Part shown: piece after piece, positions 55,167-64,000 of the stretch
Numbering within the stretch: the first letter of the stretch is position 1
How the letters are laid out: every line of letters starts with the position of its first letter
Assembly (NCBI RefSeq): GCF_002844395.1
Contig: NZ_CP025197.1
Location: 248,001 to 312,000 of the forward strand
Direction of reading: 5' to 3'
Length of the DNA stretch: 64,000 nt
Source of the DNA: Acetivibrio saccincola
GTDB lineage: Bacteria > Bacillota > Clostridia > Acetivibrionales > Acetivibrionaceae
Translations under genes and position numbers: made by a program
The notes under the pieces: model-generated
Told to the model about the DNA's origin: nothing
Seen by the model: the letters and a program-made list of their open reading frames with translations, nothing else
The model's database searches: none

Positions 55167-55925
55167 TTATCCAACATCTGCCTGTCTCGAAAGAGCCTGC
55201 TTAAACCTGTAACTTTCCCCATTAATGTTCAGTATGTGTGCATTATGAGTCAAACGGTCAAGCAAGGCGGCTGTCATTTGTTCATCACCTAACACCTCCG
55301 TCCATTTTGGAAATTCTAAGTTTGTAGTTATAATCAGGCTGCCTCTCTCATATCGGGAAGAACAAAACTGAAAGAGCAATTCTGCCCCAACTTTGCTGAA
55401 AGGTACATAGCCTAATTCATCAAGAATCACTAAATGCGGTGTCATCCATTGTTTTTCAAGCTTATTGAGACGATATTCCTGCTGAGCAGCGAGCAGTTCA
55501 TTAATTAAACCAGCTGCTGTGTAGAACTTTACCTTCATGCCCTGTCGGCATGCCTCATAACCAAGAGCAATCGCAATATGGGTTTTACCAACCCCAGAGT
55601 TACCTACCAACAGGACATTTTCTCTTCTTCGGATATATTCTCCCTGCATAAGTTTCAGTACCTTTGGTTTATTTAGGGATGGTATAGCAAGAAAGTCAAA
55701 GCTTTCAAGTGTTTTTATTACTGGAAAGTTTGCTTGTCGTATTCCTCTCTGGATCCGATTGTTTTCCCGCTGGTGCACTTCCTGCTCCAATACACACAGC
55801 AGGTACTCTTCATAATCCAAATTATTGTCCGCTGCTTCTCTTGCCAGGGATTCATAGGTTTTTGCAGCCTGGGGCATTTTCAGCTTTTTTAAATAAGCTT
55901 CGATTAGCATTTTGTTGACCGGCAT
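55167..55925 (-). CDS. istB: IS21 helper ATPase IstB
   Basis: This 252-residue AAA+ ATPase assists IstA in target choice and strand transfer. Its DnaC-like core has Walker A LLVGNSGVGKTHIA and Walker B LVILDELGYVPFSKVGAELLFQ, then SLIITTNLEFPKW. Its ATG overlaps the istA stop as TAATG, allowing termination-reinitiation. Confidence 0.96.
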   Translation of the reverse strand: MPVNKMLIEAYLKKLKMPQAAKTYESLAREAADNNLDYEEYLLCVLEQEVHQRENNRIQRGIRQANFPVIKTLESFDFLAIPSLNKPKVLKLMQGEYIRRRENVLLVGNSGVGKTHIAIALGYEACRQGMKVKFYTAAGLINELLAAQQEYRLNKLEKQWMTPHLVILDELGYVPFSKVGAELLFQFCSSRYERGSLIITTNLEFPKWTEVLGDEQMTAALLDRLTHNAHILNINGESYRFKQALSRQADVG

Positions 55926-57409
55926 TATTGTCCACCTCCTGGCATGAGAACTCTATATTTACTAAGGTCAGGGGATATTACAACTACCTCGGGGATATTC
56001 TGAAGCTTGTCTTTACTGACTGGATTTATCTCAGGTATATTTGAAACCATTAGCTGCCCTAATATGTTCAATACGCCGTCATAGCTGTATACATTGTATG
56101 CCATAGCAATTTCAACGGCTTCAGTCACTAATGCAGGGGGATAATCCCTGTGCAGCATAAGTATTCTTACAAATTCTCGGTTACCTTTTGGACTTCTGGC
56201 ATTTAAGCTCCGGCGGTACTGTTCATAAATAGGTGCCAGAGTTTGGGGCTTATATACTTTTGTGTTGTCTAATGCACGGGATTTTTGCAGCAGAAGTTCC
56301 AAATAGTGATCCAGTATTATTTGCTCCTGATTCCGGCCATATATCCTGGGATGGCTCGCTATTATTGTTCCTTTGTATTGTATTTTTACTTCATCCGCTG
56401 TTGCTTTAACAGTAACTTTCTCTCCTACATATATCGTGGGAACAGAGTACCGGTTTGTTTCAAACTGCACCATCGAATAGCGATTTACCTTTGCCTCTTT
56501 ATATCTTGCACCATCAAACCTTATCTTTGGCAATGGCCTCAATGCAGCCCGTTCAGCTTCCCATTTTGGATTCTTTTCCAAAAGTTTAACACATTCTTTA
56601 TGCAGATATTCATTCAATTCCTCAAAAGAATCAACCTCAGGGTAGGGAACGAAAAACCTTCGGACAACCTCTCTACCTGCATTTTCTACGCCACCTTTAT
56701 CACTACCTTTTGCCGGTCGGCAAAAAGTGGATTCATAAAGGTAATGGGTACGTAAGGAGATGAATTGTTCCTGCTCTTCTCTGTTACTGCCTCCAAGTAT
56801 TTTCTTTACTGCTGTCTTCAAATTATCATATGCTATTTTGTATGGCACCCCGTTCATAAACTCAAAACATTTGATATGTCCATCAAAGAAAGCTTCTTGT
56901 TTTTCAAAAGGATACGCTCTTACATAAAAACCGCCTGAACCTCTCAGTTTCATTACAAAAATATGTGCCTTAGTCTCTTTGCCTTTAAGATAAAAATATG
57001 CTTCTGTCCAGTCTACTTCTGCATAAGTTCCCAATTCGAATTCCAGTGGTAGAAAAGCTTCTTTTTGTTTTCTATATTCCTTCCTTAGATAGTCCGTTAC
57101 AGTATTGTATCCACCTGTAAAGCCTTCCTTTTTTAGTATCTCAAATATTTTTGTTCCTGTGTGACGTTGCTTGCGATGTCTGGTTTTATCCTCTTCTATT
57201 ATTTGTTTAATTATTGGGATGTATGGGTCTAATACAGGATGCTTACGTTCTTTTGTTAACTTATATTTTGGTGGTTTTGGTTCTTTCATAGAGATATATT
57301 TCGAGATTGTATCCCTATGCATTCCAGTTCTTCTACTTATTTCTCTTATACTTAGGTCTTCTATAAAGTACATTTTTCTGATATCCTCTAATTGTGCCAT
57401 CTTAATCAT
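55925..57409 (-). CDS. istA: IS21 transposase IstA
   Basis: This 494-residue DDE transposase has an N-terminal helix-turn-helix (IREISRRTGMHRDTISKYI) and the rve catalytic core with Asp in GTYAEVDWTEAYFYL, Asp in KIAYDNLKTAVKK and Glu in KGGVENAGREVVRRFF. A C-terminal Mu-transposase-like domain follows. Start at 57409 (MIKMAQLEDIRK) with GGAGG 7 bases upstream; a longer frame from 57451 lacks one. Confidence 0.95.
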   Translation of the reverse strand: MIKMAQLEDIRKMYFIEDLSIREISRRTGMHRDTISKYISMKEPKPPKYKLTKERKHPVLDPYIPIIKQIIEEDKTRHRKQRHTGTKIFEILKKEGFTGGYNTVTDYLRKEYRKQKEAFLPLEFELGTYAEVDWTEAYFYLKGKETKAHIFVMKLRGSGGFYVRAYPFEKQEAFFDGHIKCFEFMNGVPYKIAYDNLKTAVKKILGGSNREEQEQFISLRTHYLYESTFCRPAKGSDKGGVENAGREVVRRFFVPYPEVDSFEELNEYLHKECVKLLEKNPKWEAERAALRPLPKIRFDGARYKEAKVNRYSMVQFETNRYSVPTIYVGEKVTVKATADEVKIQYKGTIIASHPRIYGRNQEQIILDHYLELLLQKSRALDNTKVYKPQTLAPIYEQYRRSLNARSPKGNREFVRILMLHRDYPPALVTEAVEIAMAYNVYSYDGVLNILGQLMVSNIPEINPVSKDKLQNIPEVVVISPDLSKYRVLMPGGGQ

Positions 57410-57520
57410 ATCCTTTCCTCCTGTACGATAATGATTCTTCAACATAATCATACAGGAAATTTGATTAAGGTGGCCTATTTTTTTACCGGTATGTGGTACA
57501 ATATTAGAATAACATTAACA

Positions 57521-57585
57521 TAGGGTTGAGTTGACAGAATAGATAACGAGTATTTTTCATAGGGTTGAGGAGACAGGATGGATGT
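57521..57585 (+). repeat. Two copies of TAGGGTTGAG, relic of an older element
   Basis: TAGGGTTGAGTTGACAGAAT (57521-57540) and TAGGGTTGAGGAGACAGGAT (57560-57579) are similar direct repeats about 40 bases apart. The second also matches, inverted, 55001-55024 on the other side of IS21. Confidence 0.5.
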
Positions 57586-57654
57586 AAAGTATATAAATAT
57601 TTTTTCTCTTGTCTAGCATGTTTTATATGTTTTTAAAGCTTCAAATTACCAATA

Positions 57655-57696
57655 TTAAATTTTAGTATTGACATATTAAAATTTAATTGATACACT
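57655..57696 (+). promoter_or_regulatory. Promoter of the restriction/SEFIR operon inside a palindrome
   Basis: TTGACA (57668-57673) and TACACT (57691-57696) are 17 bases apart. The -35 lies in the 12-base centre of a perfect 10-bp inverted repeat, TTAAATTTTA (57655-57664) / TAAAATTTAA (57677-57686). This arrangement suggests repression by a dimeric DNA-binding protein, as is usual for restriction operons. Confidence 0.55.
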
Positions 57697-57742
57697 ACTA
57701 TTAGTGGAAGGTTTTCACATATTGATAGAAAGGAGGAAAAAC

Positions 57743-59326
57743 GTGAATACATCAATAGATTACTTTATTAATTTGTTTACCATTCGCGGTATAACCTCCA
57801 GAGAGCAATTATTAAACGAAATGCTGCGTGTTAAACTTACAGCGAAAGCAATGAAATCTCAGAAAAAATCCAATCAGGATGAAGAGCAGCTTTTTGAATT
57901 AATGAAGCAGTCTACAGAAAATACAATACTGGGATACTTTCCGGGAGACAGGGATTTTTTCTCTACTGTTTATAAAGTTGCTCATAATATAGATCTTATT
58001 GAGTTCACTCTTAAACTTTATCAAAATGACCGCTTTGGCCAGATATTCTCTCCTGCCTATTTGACGGAATATATTTGTAGCATGGCAGAGGAAGTAAATG
58101 CTCGGACGATTCTTATTACCGAAGCAGAGAAAAGCCTTTCAGGTCTTAAAAACTTTGTGGATAAACATAAGTCAAGCAACATAGTATTTACCACCTCAAA
58201 TGCACTAATGTTTATGTTGCTTAAGATGGGATTTGAAGAATACAAGAATGTCAGCATACTTAATCAATCTATATACCAGGAACTTCTTATTGACACACGT
58301 TTTGACTTTATTTATTCCCTGCCTGATTTTGGTGGAAAAATTGAATCTTTAAACAACAAATTCAAGTCTTCAAGACCAGATATTATAGCAACACATAATT
58401 TACTTAGGCACTTATCGAAAAATGGTACACTCGTGACTGTGCTACCAGCAAAGATAACATTTTCAAGCGGTTCAGAAGCCAAGCTGCGCGAGCATATTAT
58501 GACCAATTATCAATTGGAGGGCATTTACAGTCTTCCTGAAGGTACTTTCAGACCATATACCAGTATAAAGACCTGTATGCTCAGAATAGGTGTTGCGAAA
58601 AAAGAAAGTGTGAACGTAGGTTATTTAGGTTATGATAACGGCCTATATATCGATAAAGTGAAAGTGGTGGGGAGCAAAGAATTTTCCAATCATGAGGATT
58701 GGCGTATTGAACTCATACTTGAAGATGATGACGAGAATATCAAAAAGTATAAGTCATCAAAACTTGAAAGAGTAAAACTACATGAAGTTGCTGAGGTCTT
58801 CAGGGGAAAATCAATCTTAAAAAAAGATGTGAAGCCCGGGAAAATTAAGGTGCTGAACATTTCAAACATAACTGATAGCGGTATAGATTATTCAGATATG
58901 GACAGTATTGACGAAGAAGAACGGAAAATCAAACGCTATGAACTGATGGACGGGGATATAGTACTATCTTGCAGGGGGACAGCTATTAAAACAGGTGTAT
59001 TTCGTAGGAAAAAGAATATCGTTATAGCATCAGCTAATGTTATTGTTATTAGACCAAATCATAGAATCCTCAGTGATTATCTTAAGATATTCTTTGAAAG
59101 TCCGGTGGGAACCGCGCTCATAAAAAGCTTTCAACGAGGAACAACTATTGTAAATATAAATCCTACGGACATTGCTGAAATGGAAATACCTTTACTGAGT
59201 ATGGAAGAACAGAAAGAGATAGCATCGCATTATAATGCTGAAATAAATCTTTATCGGGAGACAATCAGCAAAGCCGAAGAACGTTTTGCTGCGGAGAAAG
59301 AAAAAATCTATAAAAGGTTGTTATAA
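57743..59326 (+). CDS. Degenerate HsdM fused to an HsdS-type specificity domain
   Basis: This 527-residue protein resembles a type I methyltransferase M subunit (about 1-335) joined to one target-recognition domain (about 340-527). The M part keeps the GQIFSPAYLTEYI entry helix (canonical GQYFTP). The SAM motif DPxCGSGG is replaced by ARTILITEAEKSL, and the NPPF motif by YSLPDFGGK, so it should not methylate. The end (LHEVAEVFRGKSI ... VNINPTDIAEMEIPLLSMEEQKEIASHYN) is a clear specificity domain with coiled-coil tail. Start GTG at 57743, 6 bases after AAGGAGG. Confidence 0.8.
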   Translation: MNTSIDYFINLFTIRGITSREQLLNEMLRVKLTAKAMKSQKKSNQDEEQLFELMKQSTENTILGYFPGDRDFFSTVYKVAHNIDLIEFTLKLYQNDRFGQIFSPAYLTEYICSMAEEVNARTILITEAEKSLSGLKNFVDKHKSSNIVFTTSNALMFMLLKMGFEEYKNVSILNQSIYQELLIDTRFDFIYSLPDFGGKIESLNNKFKSSRPDIIATHNLLRHLSKNGTLVTVLPAKITFSSGSEAKLREHIMTNYQLEGIYSLPEGTFRPYTSIKTCMLRIGVAKKESVNVGYLGYDNGLYIDKVKVVGSKEFSNHEDWRIELILEDDDENIKKYKSSKLERVKLHEVAEVFRGKSILKKDVKPGKIKVLNISNITDSGIDYSDMDSIDEEERKIKRYELMDGDIVLSCRGTAIKTGVFRRKKNIVIASANVIVIRPNHRILSDYLKIFFESPVGTALIKSFQRGTTIVNINPTDIAEMEIPLLSMEEQKEIASHYNAEINLYRETISKAEERFAAEKEKIYKRLL

Positions 59327-59342
59327 GGGAGGAGGATTTACT

Positions 59343-60764
59343 TTGGAAAAAACGCCAAAAGTATTTATTTCTTACTCATGGTCATCACCAGAACATGAAG
59401 AGAAAGTTCTAAATTTAGCTACACGATTAATGAGCCATGGAGTTGAAGTTATCATAGATAAATGGGATTTAAAGGAGGGACAGGATAAATATGCTTTTAT
59501 GGAGCAAGCTGTTACATCTAATGATATAGACAGGGTTTTAATAATATCGGACAAAATGTACGCGGAGAAAGCCAACTCTCGTAGGGGTGGAGTAGGAGAT
59601 GAAACAATAATTATTTCACCTGAAATATATGGAAGTGTAAATCAGGACAAATTTATACCAGTTGTTTTTGAATACGATGAATGTAGAAATCCGTGCTTAC
59701 CAGCATATATAAAATCTCGTATCTATATTAATTTATCTTCTGAAGAAGATTTCGAAAATGAATATGAAAAACTCTTGCGAAATATACATAATAAACCAAT
59801 GTTTAAGAAGCCTGGTGTCGGGAGAATTCCTGAATGGATACTTGATGAAACAACTGATTATTCATTACTTAAGGATATTATTAAGCAATTAAAAGGAACT
59901 CAATATGATAAAAAAGGGAAATTCATGATATTGATTAAGCGATTTATTGATTCATTTTGTGAAGTAATGAATGAGCTGAGAATAACTGAAGCAAAAGGTG
60001 ATATGTCAGAAGAAATCGTTAAGAAAATTAACGAAATGAAGCCTTTGAGAGATATTTATTTGGACTTCTTAGAAACACTTCTTTATGCAGATGCAGATAT
60101 TTCGAATATAATTCCCCAATACTTTGAATCTATATACAACAATGTATATACAGAAGAGAATAAAAGCTCGTATACCGAATTTGAATATGATCATTTTAAA
60201 TTTATAATTTGGGAAATGTTCATATGTACTATTTCAGTTTTACTACATTATGAAAGATATGAAAACATCAAAGGTATAGTCAGTAATACCTACTTCTTAA
60301 AGTCTAGCTTATTTAGCGATGAGAAACCTGCTGATTTTACAAAGTTTAGGCCATATTTACGATCCCTTGAAGAGATAATAAAACCAAAATCGGACAATCC
60401 AAGGTTATTCAGCCTTACGGCTGAGATGCTGATGGAACGAGAAAAATTACCTGTGTTATCTAAGAAAAAGTTAGTAGAAGCTGACGTGCTGCTATGCCAA
60501 CTAGGAGAAATTTATACCGATAATAAGTGGTTTCCTATGACATATGTCTATAACGAAGATTCTGGTGCAATGTGGAGAAAGTTGGTTTCACGCAAATATT
60601 GTGAAAAAGCAATGATAATGTATGGTGCATCAAGTGTTGAAGGACTAAAGAAAATTGCTGAAAAAAATGACTATAAAAGAGAAGTGAGTTATAATAATGC
60701 ATTTGATAGCGCACCTTCAATAGTTTCGACAATAAGTATTAATGAAATTGCAACTTTACCATAA
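59343..60764 (+). CDS. SEFIR-domain protein
   Basis: This 473-residue protein opens with a SEFIR (TIR-like) domain (about 1-150): [52 protein letters not shown], then [33 protein letters not shown]. The rest (about 160-473) is helical and of unknown family; it could be a sensor. Bacterial SEFIR proteins act in phage defence, with NAD+ depletion proposed. Start TTG at 59343 with GGAGG 7 bases upstream, 16 bases after the preceding stop. It is in line with hsdM and probably cotranscribed. Confidence 0.85.
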   Translation: MEKTPKVFISYSWSSPEHEEKVLNLATRLMSHGVEVIIDKWDLKEGQDKYAFMEQAVTSNDIDRVLIISDKMYAEKANSRRGGVGDETIIISPEIYGSVNQDKFIPVVFEYDECRNPCLPAYIKSRIYINLSSEEDFENEYEKLLRNIHNKPMFKKPGVGRIPEWILDETTDYSLLKDIIKQLKGTQYDKKGKFMILIKRFIDSFCEVMNELRITEAKGDMSEEIVKKINEMKPLRDIYLDFLETLLYADADISNIIPQYFESIYNNVYTEENKSSYTEFEYDHFKFIIWEMFICTISVLLHYERYENIKGIVSNTYFLKSSLFSDEKPADFTKFRPYLRSLEEIIKPKSDNPRLFSLTAEMLMEREKLPVLSKKKLVEADVLLCQLGEIYTDNKWFPMTYVYNEDSGAMWRKLVSRKYCEKAMIMYGASSVEGLKKIAEKNDYKREVSYNNAFDSAPSIVSTISINEIATLP

Positions 60765-60777
60765 GAGGAGGATAAAA

Positions 60778-62280
60778 ATGGCAACAGTAAAATTAGGTTT
60801 TGAAAATAACCTATGGGAAATGGCAGATAAGTTGCGCGGCAACATTGAAGCATCGGAATATAAGCATGTGGTACTGGGACTCATTTTCCTTAAATACATC
60901 TCCGATGCTTTTGAAGAGAGATATAATGAGCTGGTTGCAGAAGGAGAAGGCTTTGAGGAAGATATAGATGCTTATACTGAGGTAAATGTTTTTTACGTAC
61001 CAAAAGAGGCCCGCTGGGATTATATAAAAGCAAATGCAAAACAGCCAACAATTGGACAAATTATTGATGAAGCCATGATAGCCATTGAGAAGGAGAACGC
61101 CTCTCTTAAAGGAGTGCTTCCTAAAAACTATGCTCGCCCGGAGATAGACAAAACCAAGCTAGGTGAGCTTATAGACTTGTTTTCTTTCAAAGTTGGCGAT
61201 AAAGAAGCAAGGGCACAGGATGTTCTCGGTAGGGTTTATGAATACTTCCTTGGGAAGTTTGGCTCTTCGGAAGGTGAATTCTATACTCCGCCCTCAATTG
61301 TAAAACTGCTTGTTGAAATGATAGAACCATATAAAGGCAGGGTGTATGACCCCTGTTGCGGATCCGGCGGCATGTTTGTGCAGAGCCAGAGATTTGTTGA
61401 AGAGCATAGCGGAAGAAAGGATGATATCCATATATTTGGGCAGGAGTATACCGCTACCACATGGCGTCTATGCAAGATGAACCTTGCTATTCGAGGAATT
61501 GACGGAAATCTCGGAGAAAGGGATGCAGATACATTTTCCAATGACCTTCATAAGATGCTGAAGGCGGATTATATACTTGCAAATCCCCCCTTTAACATCA
61601 AAGACTGGGGAGCTAACAGGCTTGTTGATGATGTCCGTTGGAAATATGGCATGCCACCGGCAGGGAACGCCAACTACGCCTGGATACAGCATATTATTTC
61701 CAAGCTCTCACCGAACGGGGTAGCAGGCTTTGTCATGGCCAACGGTGCAATGTCCACCAATACAACAAGTGAAGCCGAAATAAGAAAGAACATTATTGAA
61801 GACAAGCTGGTGGACTGTATCATCACTCTGCCACCAAATCTTTTTTATAATGTCACCATTCCTGCATGTCTGTGGTTCCTGACAAGAAATAAAAAATCCG
61901 ATGGCCGGGATCGCAGCAACGAAATCCTTTTTATAGATGCCCGTAAGATGGGGACAATGATTGACCGCAAGCACAGGGAACTTGACTATGAAACCGAGAT
62001 AAAATATATAGCCGACACCTACCATAGGTGGAAAAAAGGTGAAGGGTACGAGGATATCAAGGGATTTTGCAAATCTGCCACTCTGGATGAAGTTCGCTCC
62101 CATGAATATATTCTTACTCCCGGTAGGTATGTGGGGATTGAGGAAAAAGCTGATGACGGGGAGCCTTTCGATGAAAAGATGACCAGGCTGACCGGAGAAC
62201 TTGCAGAGATGTTTGCAAAGCGTAAGTCTTTGGAAGACGAAATCCGCAAAAGACTGGGGGCAATCGGTTATGACTTTTAA
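60778..62280 (+). CDS. hsdM: Type I restriction-modification system methyltransferase subunit
   Basis: This 500-residue adenine-N6 methyltransferase has an N-terminal helical domain ([32 protein letters not shown]). The SAM motif reads [14 protein letters not shown] (Asp191) and the catalytic motif reads [11 protein letters not shown] (Asn269), both intact. [17 protein letters not shown] precedes motif I. GAGGAGGA lies before the ATG at 60778, 13 bases after the SEFIR stop. It overlaps the RhuM gene by 11 bases. Confidence 0.96.
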   Translation: MATVKLGFENNLWEMADKLRGNIEASEYKHVVLGLIFLKYISDAFEERYNELVAEGEGFEEDIDAYTEVNVFYVPKEARWDYIKANAKQPTIGQIIDEAMIAIEKENASLKGVLPKNYARPEIDKTKLGELIDLFSFKVGDKEARAQDVLGRVYEYFLGKFGSSEGEFYTPPSIVKLLVEMIEPYKGRVYDPCCGSGGMFVQSQRFVEEHSGRKDDIHIFGQEYTATTWRLCKMNLAIRGIDGNLGERDADTFSNDLHKMLKADYILANPPFNIKDWGANRLVDDVRWKYGMPPAGNANYAWIQHIISKLSPNGVAGFVMANGAMSTNTTSEAEIRKNIIEDKLVDCIITLPPNLFYNVTIPACLWFLTRNKKSDGRDRSNEILFIDARKMGTMIDRKHRELDYETEIKYIADTYHRWKKGEGYEDIKGFCKSATLDEVRSHEYILTPGRYVGIEEKADDGEPFDEKMTRLTGELAEMFAKRKSLEDEIRKRLGAIGYDF

Positions 62281-63298
62281 CGATAATACTGAATTTTTAA
62301 TGTACCAGACTGAAGATGGGAAAACGAAAATTGAAGTAAGAATGGAGGACGAAACAGTTTGGCTTTCATTGAATCAGATGGCGGAGCTGTTTCAGCGAGA
62401 TAAGTCTGTAATTTCGCGTCACATCAAGAATATTTTTTCTGAAGGTGAGTTGGACGAAAAATCAGTTGTTGCAAATTTTGCAACAACTGCTGCAGACGGA
62501 AAAACCTATAATGTGGACTATTATAACCTGGATGTCATAATCTCCGTAGGTTACCGTGTCAAGTCCCACAGAGGTACGCAGTTCAGAATTTGGGCTACCC
62601 AAAGATTAAAGGAATACATAATAAAAGGTTTTACGATGAATGATGATCTGCTCAAAAGAGCAGGGGGCGGTAATTATTTTGAGGAATTATTGGAGCGTAT
62701 CCGGGATATCCGCTCCAGTGAGAAAGTATTTTATCGGAAGATTTTGGACATCTATGCAACCAGCATTGACTATTCACCCGATGCGGCAATTTCACAGCAG
62801 TTTTTTCAAACGGTTCAGAATAAAATGCACTGGGCAGCTCATGGGCATACAGCGGCTGAAATAGTGTATCAGAGAGCAGATGGCAATAAGCCTTTTATGG
62901 GAATGACCAATTTTACAGGTTCAAAGCCAACAAAATCTGAAGCACTGATTGCAAAAAACTACCTTACGGAAGATGAGCTGGCGATACTTAACCGCATTGT
63001 TAATGCTTATATCGAATTTGCCGAGCTTCAGGCAATGCGCAGAAAACCCATGTACATGGCAGACTGGGTAAAAAAACTGGACGAGTTTCTTAAGATGAGC
63101 GACAATGAGATTCTAACTCATGCAGGAAGGATCAGTCATCAGCAAGCTACTCAAAAGGCAATAGAAGAGTATGAAAAATATAAGGAACGGACCAAAAACG
63201 AGCTTTCAGCGGTGGAAAGGCACTTCTTGGAGAGCATAGATAAGACTGCGAAGATGCTGACAGGGAAGAAAAAGAGCAGCGGGGGTGATGAGGTGTGA
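62270..63298 (+). CDS. RhuM family protein
   Basis: This 342-residue protein is of the virulence RhuM family ([37 protein letters not shown], then [40 protein letters not shown]). It commonly sits between hsdM and hsdS in type I loci; its role there is not established. The C-terminal half has [23 protein letters not shown], typical of the longer members. Start ATG at 62270 inside the end of hsdM, with GGGGG upstream. Confidence 0.93.
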   Translation: MTFNDNTEFLMYQTEDGKTKIEVRMEDETVWLSLNQMAELFQRDKSVISRHIKNIFSEGELDEKSVVANFATTAADGKTYNVDYYNLDVIISVGYRVKSHRGTQFRIWATQRLKEYIIKGFTMNDDLLKRAGGGNYFEELLERIRDIRSSEKVFYRKILDIYATSIDYSPDAAISQQFFQTVQNKMHWAAHGHTAAEIVYQRADGNKPFMGMTNFTGSKPTKSEALIAKNYLTEDELAILNRIVNAYIEFAELQAMRRKPMYMADWVKKLDEFLKMSDNEILTHAGRISHQQATQKAIEEYEKYKERTKNELSAVERHFLESIDKTAKMLTGKKKSSGGDEV

Positions 63299-64000
63299 GT
63301 GTAAGTGAGTGGAGAGAAACTAATTTAGATGAGGTTCTTAGTTTTTATAACGGTAAGAAAAGGCCGACGGAAAGTGGAAATATACCAGTTTATGGTGGGA
63401 ATGGTATTTTGAGTTATTGCAATAGCTATAATACTGAAGGTGAAAGCCTTATAATAGGTCGTGTTGGTGCTTATTGTGGCAATGTTTTTTACGAAAACAA
63501 AAAATGCTGGATATCAGATAATGCCATATTAGCAAAAGCAAAAACTAATGTTTCTTGTAAATTCATGTATTATATACTTAAGCATACGAATTTAAATGAT
63601 ATGCACATTGGAAGTTCACAACCGCTTTTGACACAGGGAATATTAAAAGGTCTAACAACGACTATGCCACGATTTGCGGAGCAAAAAGCCATCGCCGCCA
63701 CACTATCGGCCCTTGACGATATGATCGAGCTTAACAACCAAATCAACAAAACCCTTGAAGAAATGGCTCAGGCGATCTTCAAGTCCTGGTTTGTGGATTT
63801 TGAGCCGTTTAAGGATGGGGAGTTTGAAGAAAGCGAACTGGGGCTGATACCTAAGGGGTGGAGAGTTGTTGAATTAGGCGAAATTACAGAGGAAATAAGA
63901 GAAAGGGTTAAGGATAGAAAAATACCTGTTTTTTCAGCAGTTAAGACAGGAGATTTAGTATTATCTGAGGATTATTTTACAAAACAAGTTTTTAGCAGAG
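63295..64000 (+). CDS. hsdS: Type I restriction-modification system specificity subunit (partial)
   Basis: The frame opens at GTG 63295 (overlapping the rhuM stop by 4 bases) and stays open to the window end, about 235 residues. It reads WRETNLDEVLSFYNGKKRPTESGNIPVYGGNGILSYCNS, then RFAEQKAIAATLSALDDMIELNNQINKTLEEMAQAIFKSWFVDFEP, the central conserved coiled-coil of HsdS, then a second target-recognition domain (LGLIPKGWRVVELGEITEE). GGGGGTGATG precedes the start. It selects the DNA sequence methylated by HsdM. An hsdR is expected beyond the window. Confidence 0.95.
   Translation, partial: MSVSEWRETNLDEVLSFYNGKKRPTESGNIPVYGGNGILSYCNSYNTEGESLIIGRVGAYCGNVFYENKKCWISDNAILAKAKTNVSCKFMYYILKHTNLNDMHIGSSQPLLTQGILKGLTTTMPRFAEQKAIAATLSALDDMIELNNQINKTLEEMAQAIFKSWFVDFEPFKDGEFEESELGLIPKGWRVVELGEITEEIRERVKDRKIPVFSAVKTGDLVLSEDYFTKQVFSR

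Larger units (their letters stand above)
55102..57520 (-). mobile_element. IS21 family insertion sequence
   Basis: The element carries istA and istB on the minus strand. The ends begin TGTAAATGT (55103) and, in reverse, TGTTAATGT (57520), and share the inner block ACCGG ... TAGGCCACC at matching distances. TAGGG at 55097-55101 and at 57521-57525 flanks it as a 5-bp target duplication. Both genes look intact, so the copy may be active or recent. Confidence 0.85.

Noticed and set aside
59343-60764. Classical TIR rather than SEFIR
   Set aside because: The opening [31 protein letters not shown] pattern and the following [16 protein letters not shown] block fit SEFIR better than TIR; the two are related, so function could still overlap.
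1-64000. tRNA or rRNA genes
   Set aside because: No T-arm plus acceptor pattern or rRNA-like block was noticed on either strand, although a dedicated search was not possible.

Overview
The window looks like a chromosomal segment of a low-GC, motile, anaerobic Firmicute, most likely a clostridium. The basis is AT-rich DNA with strong AGGAGG ribosome binding sites, frequent TTG/GTG starts, a nine-gene V/A-type ATPase operon, the rho-rpmE and gdpP-rplI-dnaB pairings, a SAM-I riboswitch before metK, and a flagellar block in Bacillus order (comFC-yvyF-flgM-flgN-flgK-flgL-yviE-fliW-csrA-hag). The species is not named here; that would be a guess.

Layout. (1) 1-9.5 kb: the tail of rho, then rpmE, then the V-ATPase operon on the minus strand (H-I-K-E-C-F-A-B-D). 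Its K subunit carries the residues that bind Na+ in the Enterococcus enzyme. (2) 9.8-20.9 kb: housekeeping genes on the plus strand: pheA, a MazG-like gene, gdpP, rplI, dnaB, tilS, hpt, ftsH and riboswitch-controlled metK. (3) 21.0-23.5 kb: a small minus-strand membrane gene, then an OLD/RloA-like ATPase followed by a frameshifted TOPRIM-like gene, which looks like a decayed defence pair. (4) 23.6-35 kb: recD2, comFC and the late flagellar genes. There are two tandem flgK genes, sigma-D-type promoters before flgM and hag, and a CsrA-FliW switch whose likely RNA target is visible as a GGA-loop hairpin in the hag leader. (5) 35-48.3 kb: a flagellin glycosylation island. It holds a Maf glycosyltransferase, PseB, PseC, PseG and PseI, two SpsF-type cytidylyltransferases, two formyltransferase-like proteins, a PIG-L deacetylase broken at a T8 tract, an SDR, an aldo/keto reductase and a methyltransferase. 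No PseH acetyltransferase is seen, so an N-formylated pseudaminic acid derivative is a reasonable hypothesis.

(6) 48.3-64 kb: accessory DNA. It contains gene remnants (including a 43-bp exact copy of the pseC 3' end), an IS91-type element, an uncharacterised two-gene module with a Gly/Ala-rich membrane segment, an IS21 element (istA-istB) flanked by TAGGG, and a restriction/defence operon. That operon runs pseudo-HsdM fused to a DNA-specificity domain, SEFIR-domain protein, HsdM, RhuM, HsdS, and is cut by the window end. The SEFIR protein placed between a catalytically dead methylase-specificity fusion and a working type I methylase is the best candidate here for an undescribed system.

Four genes are split by single-base frame changes (near 23165, 39045, 42038 and 48916), three of them in A- or T-rich stretches. 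Whether these are real mutations, phase variation or assembly errors cannot be settled from the sequence alone.
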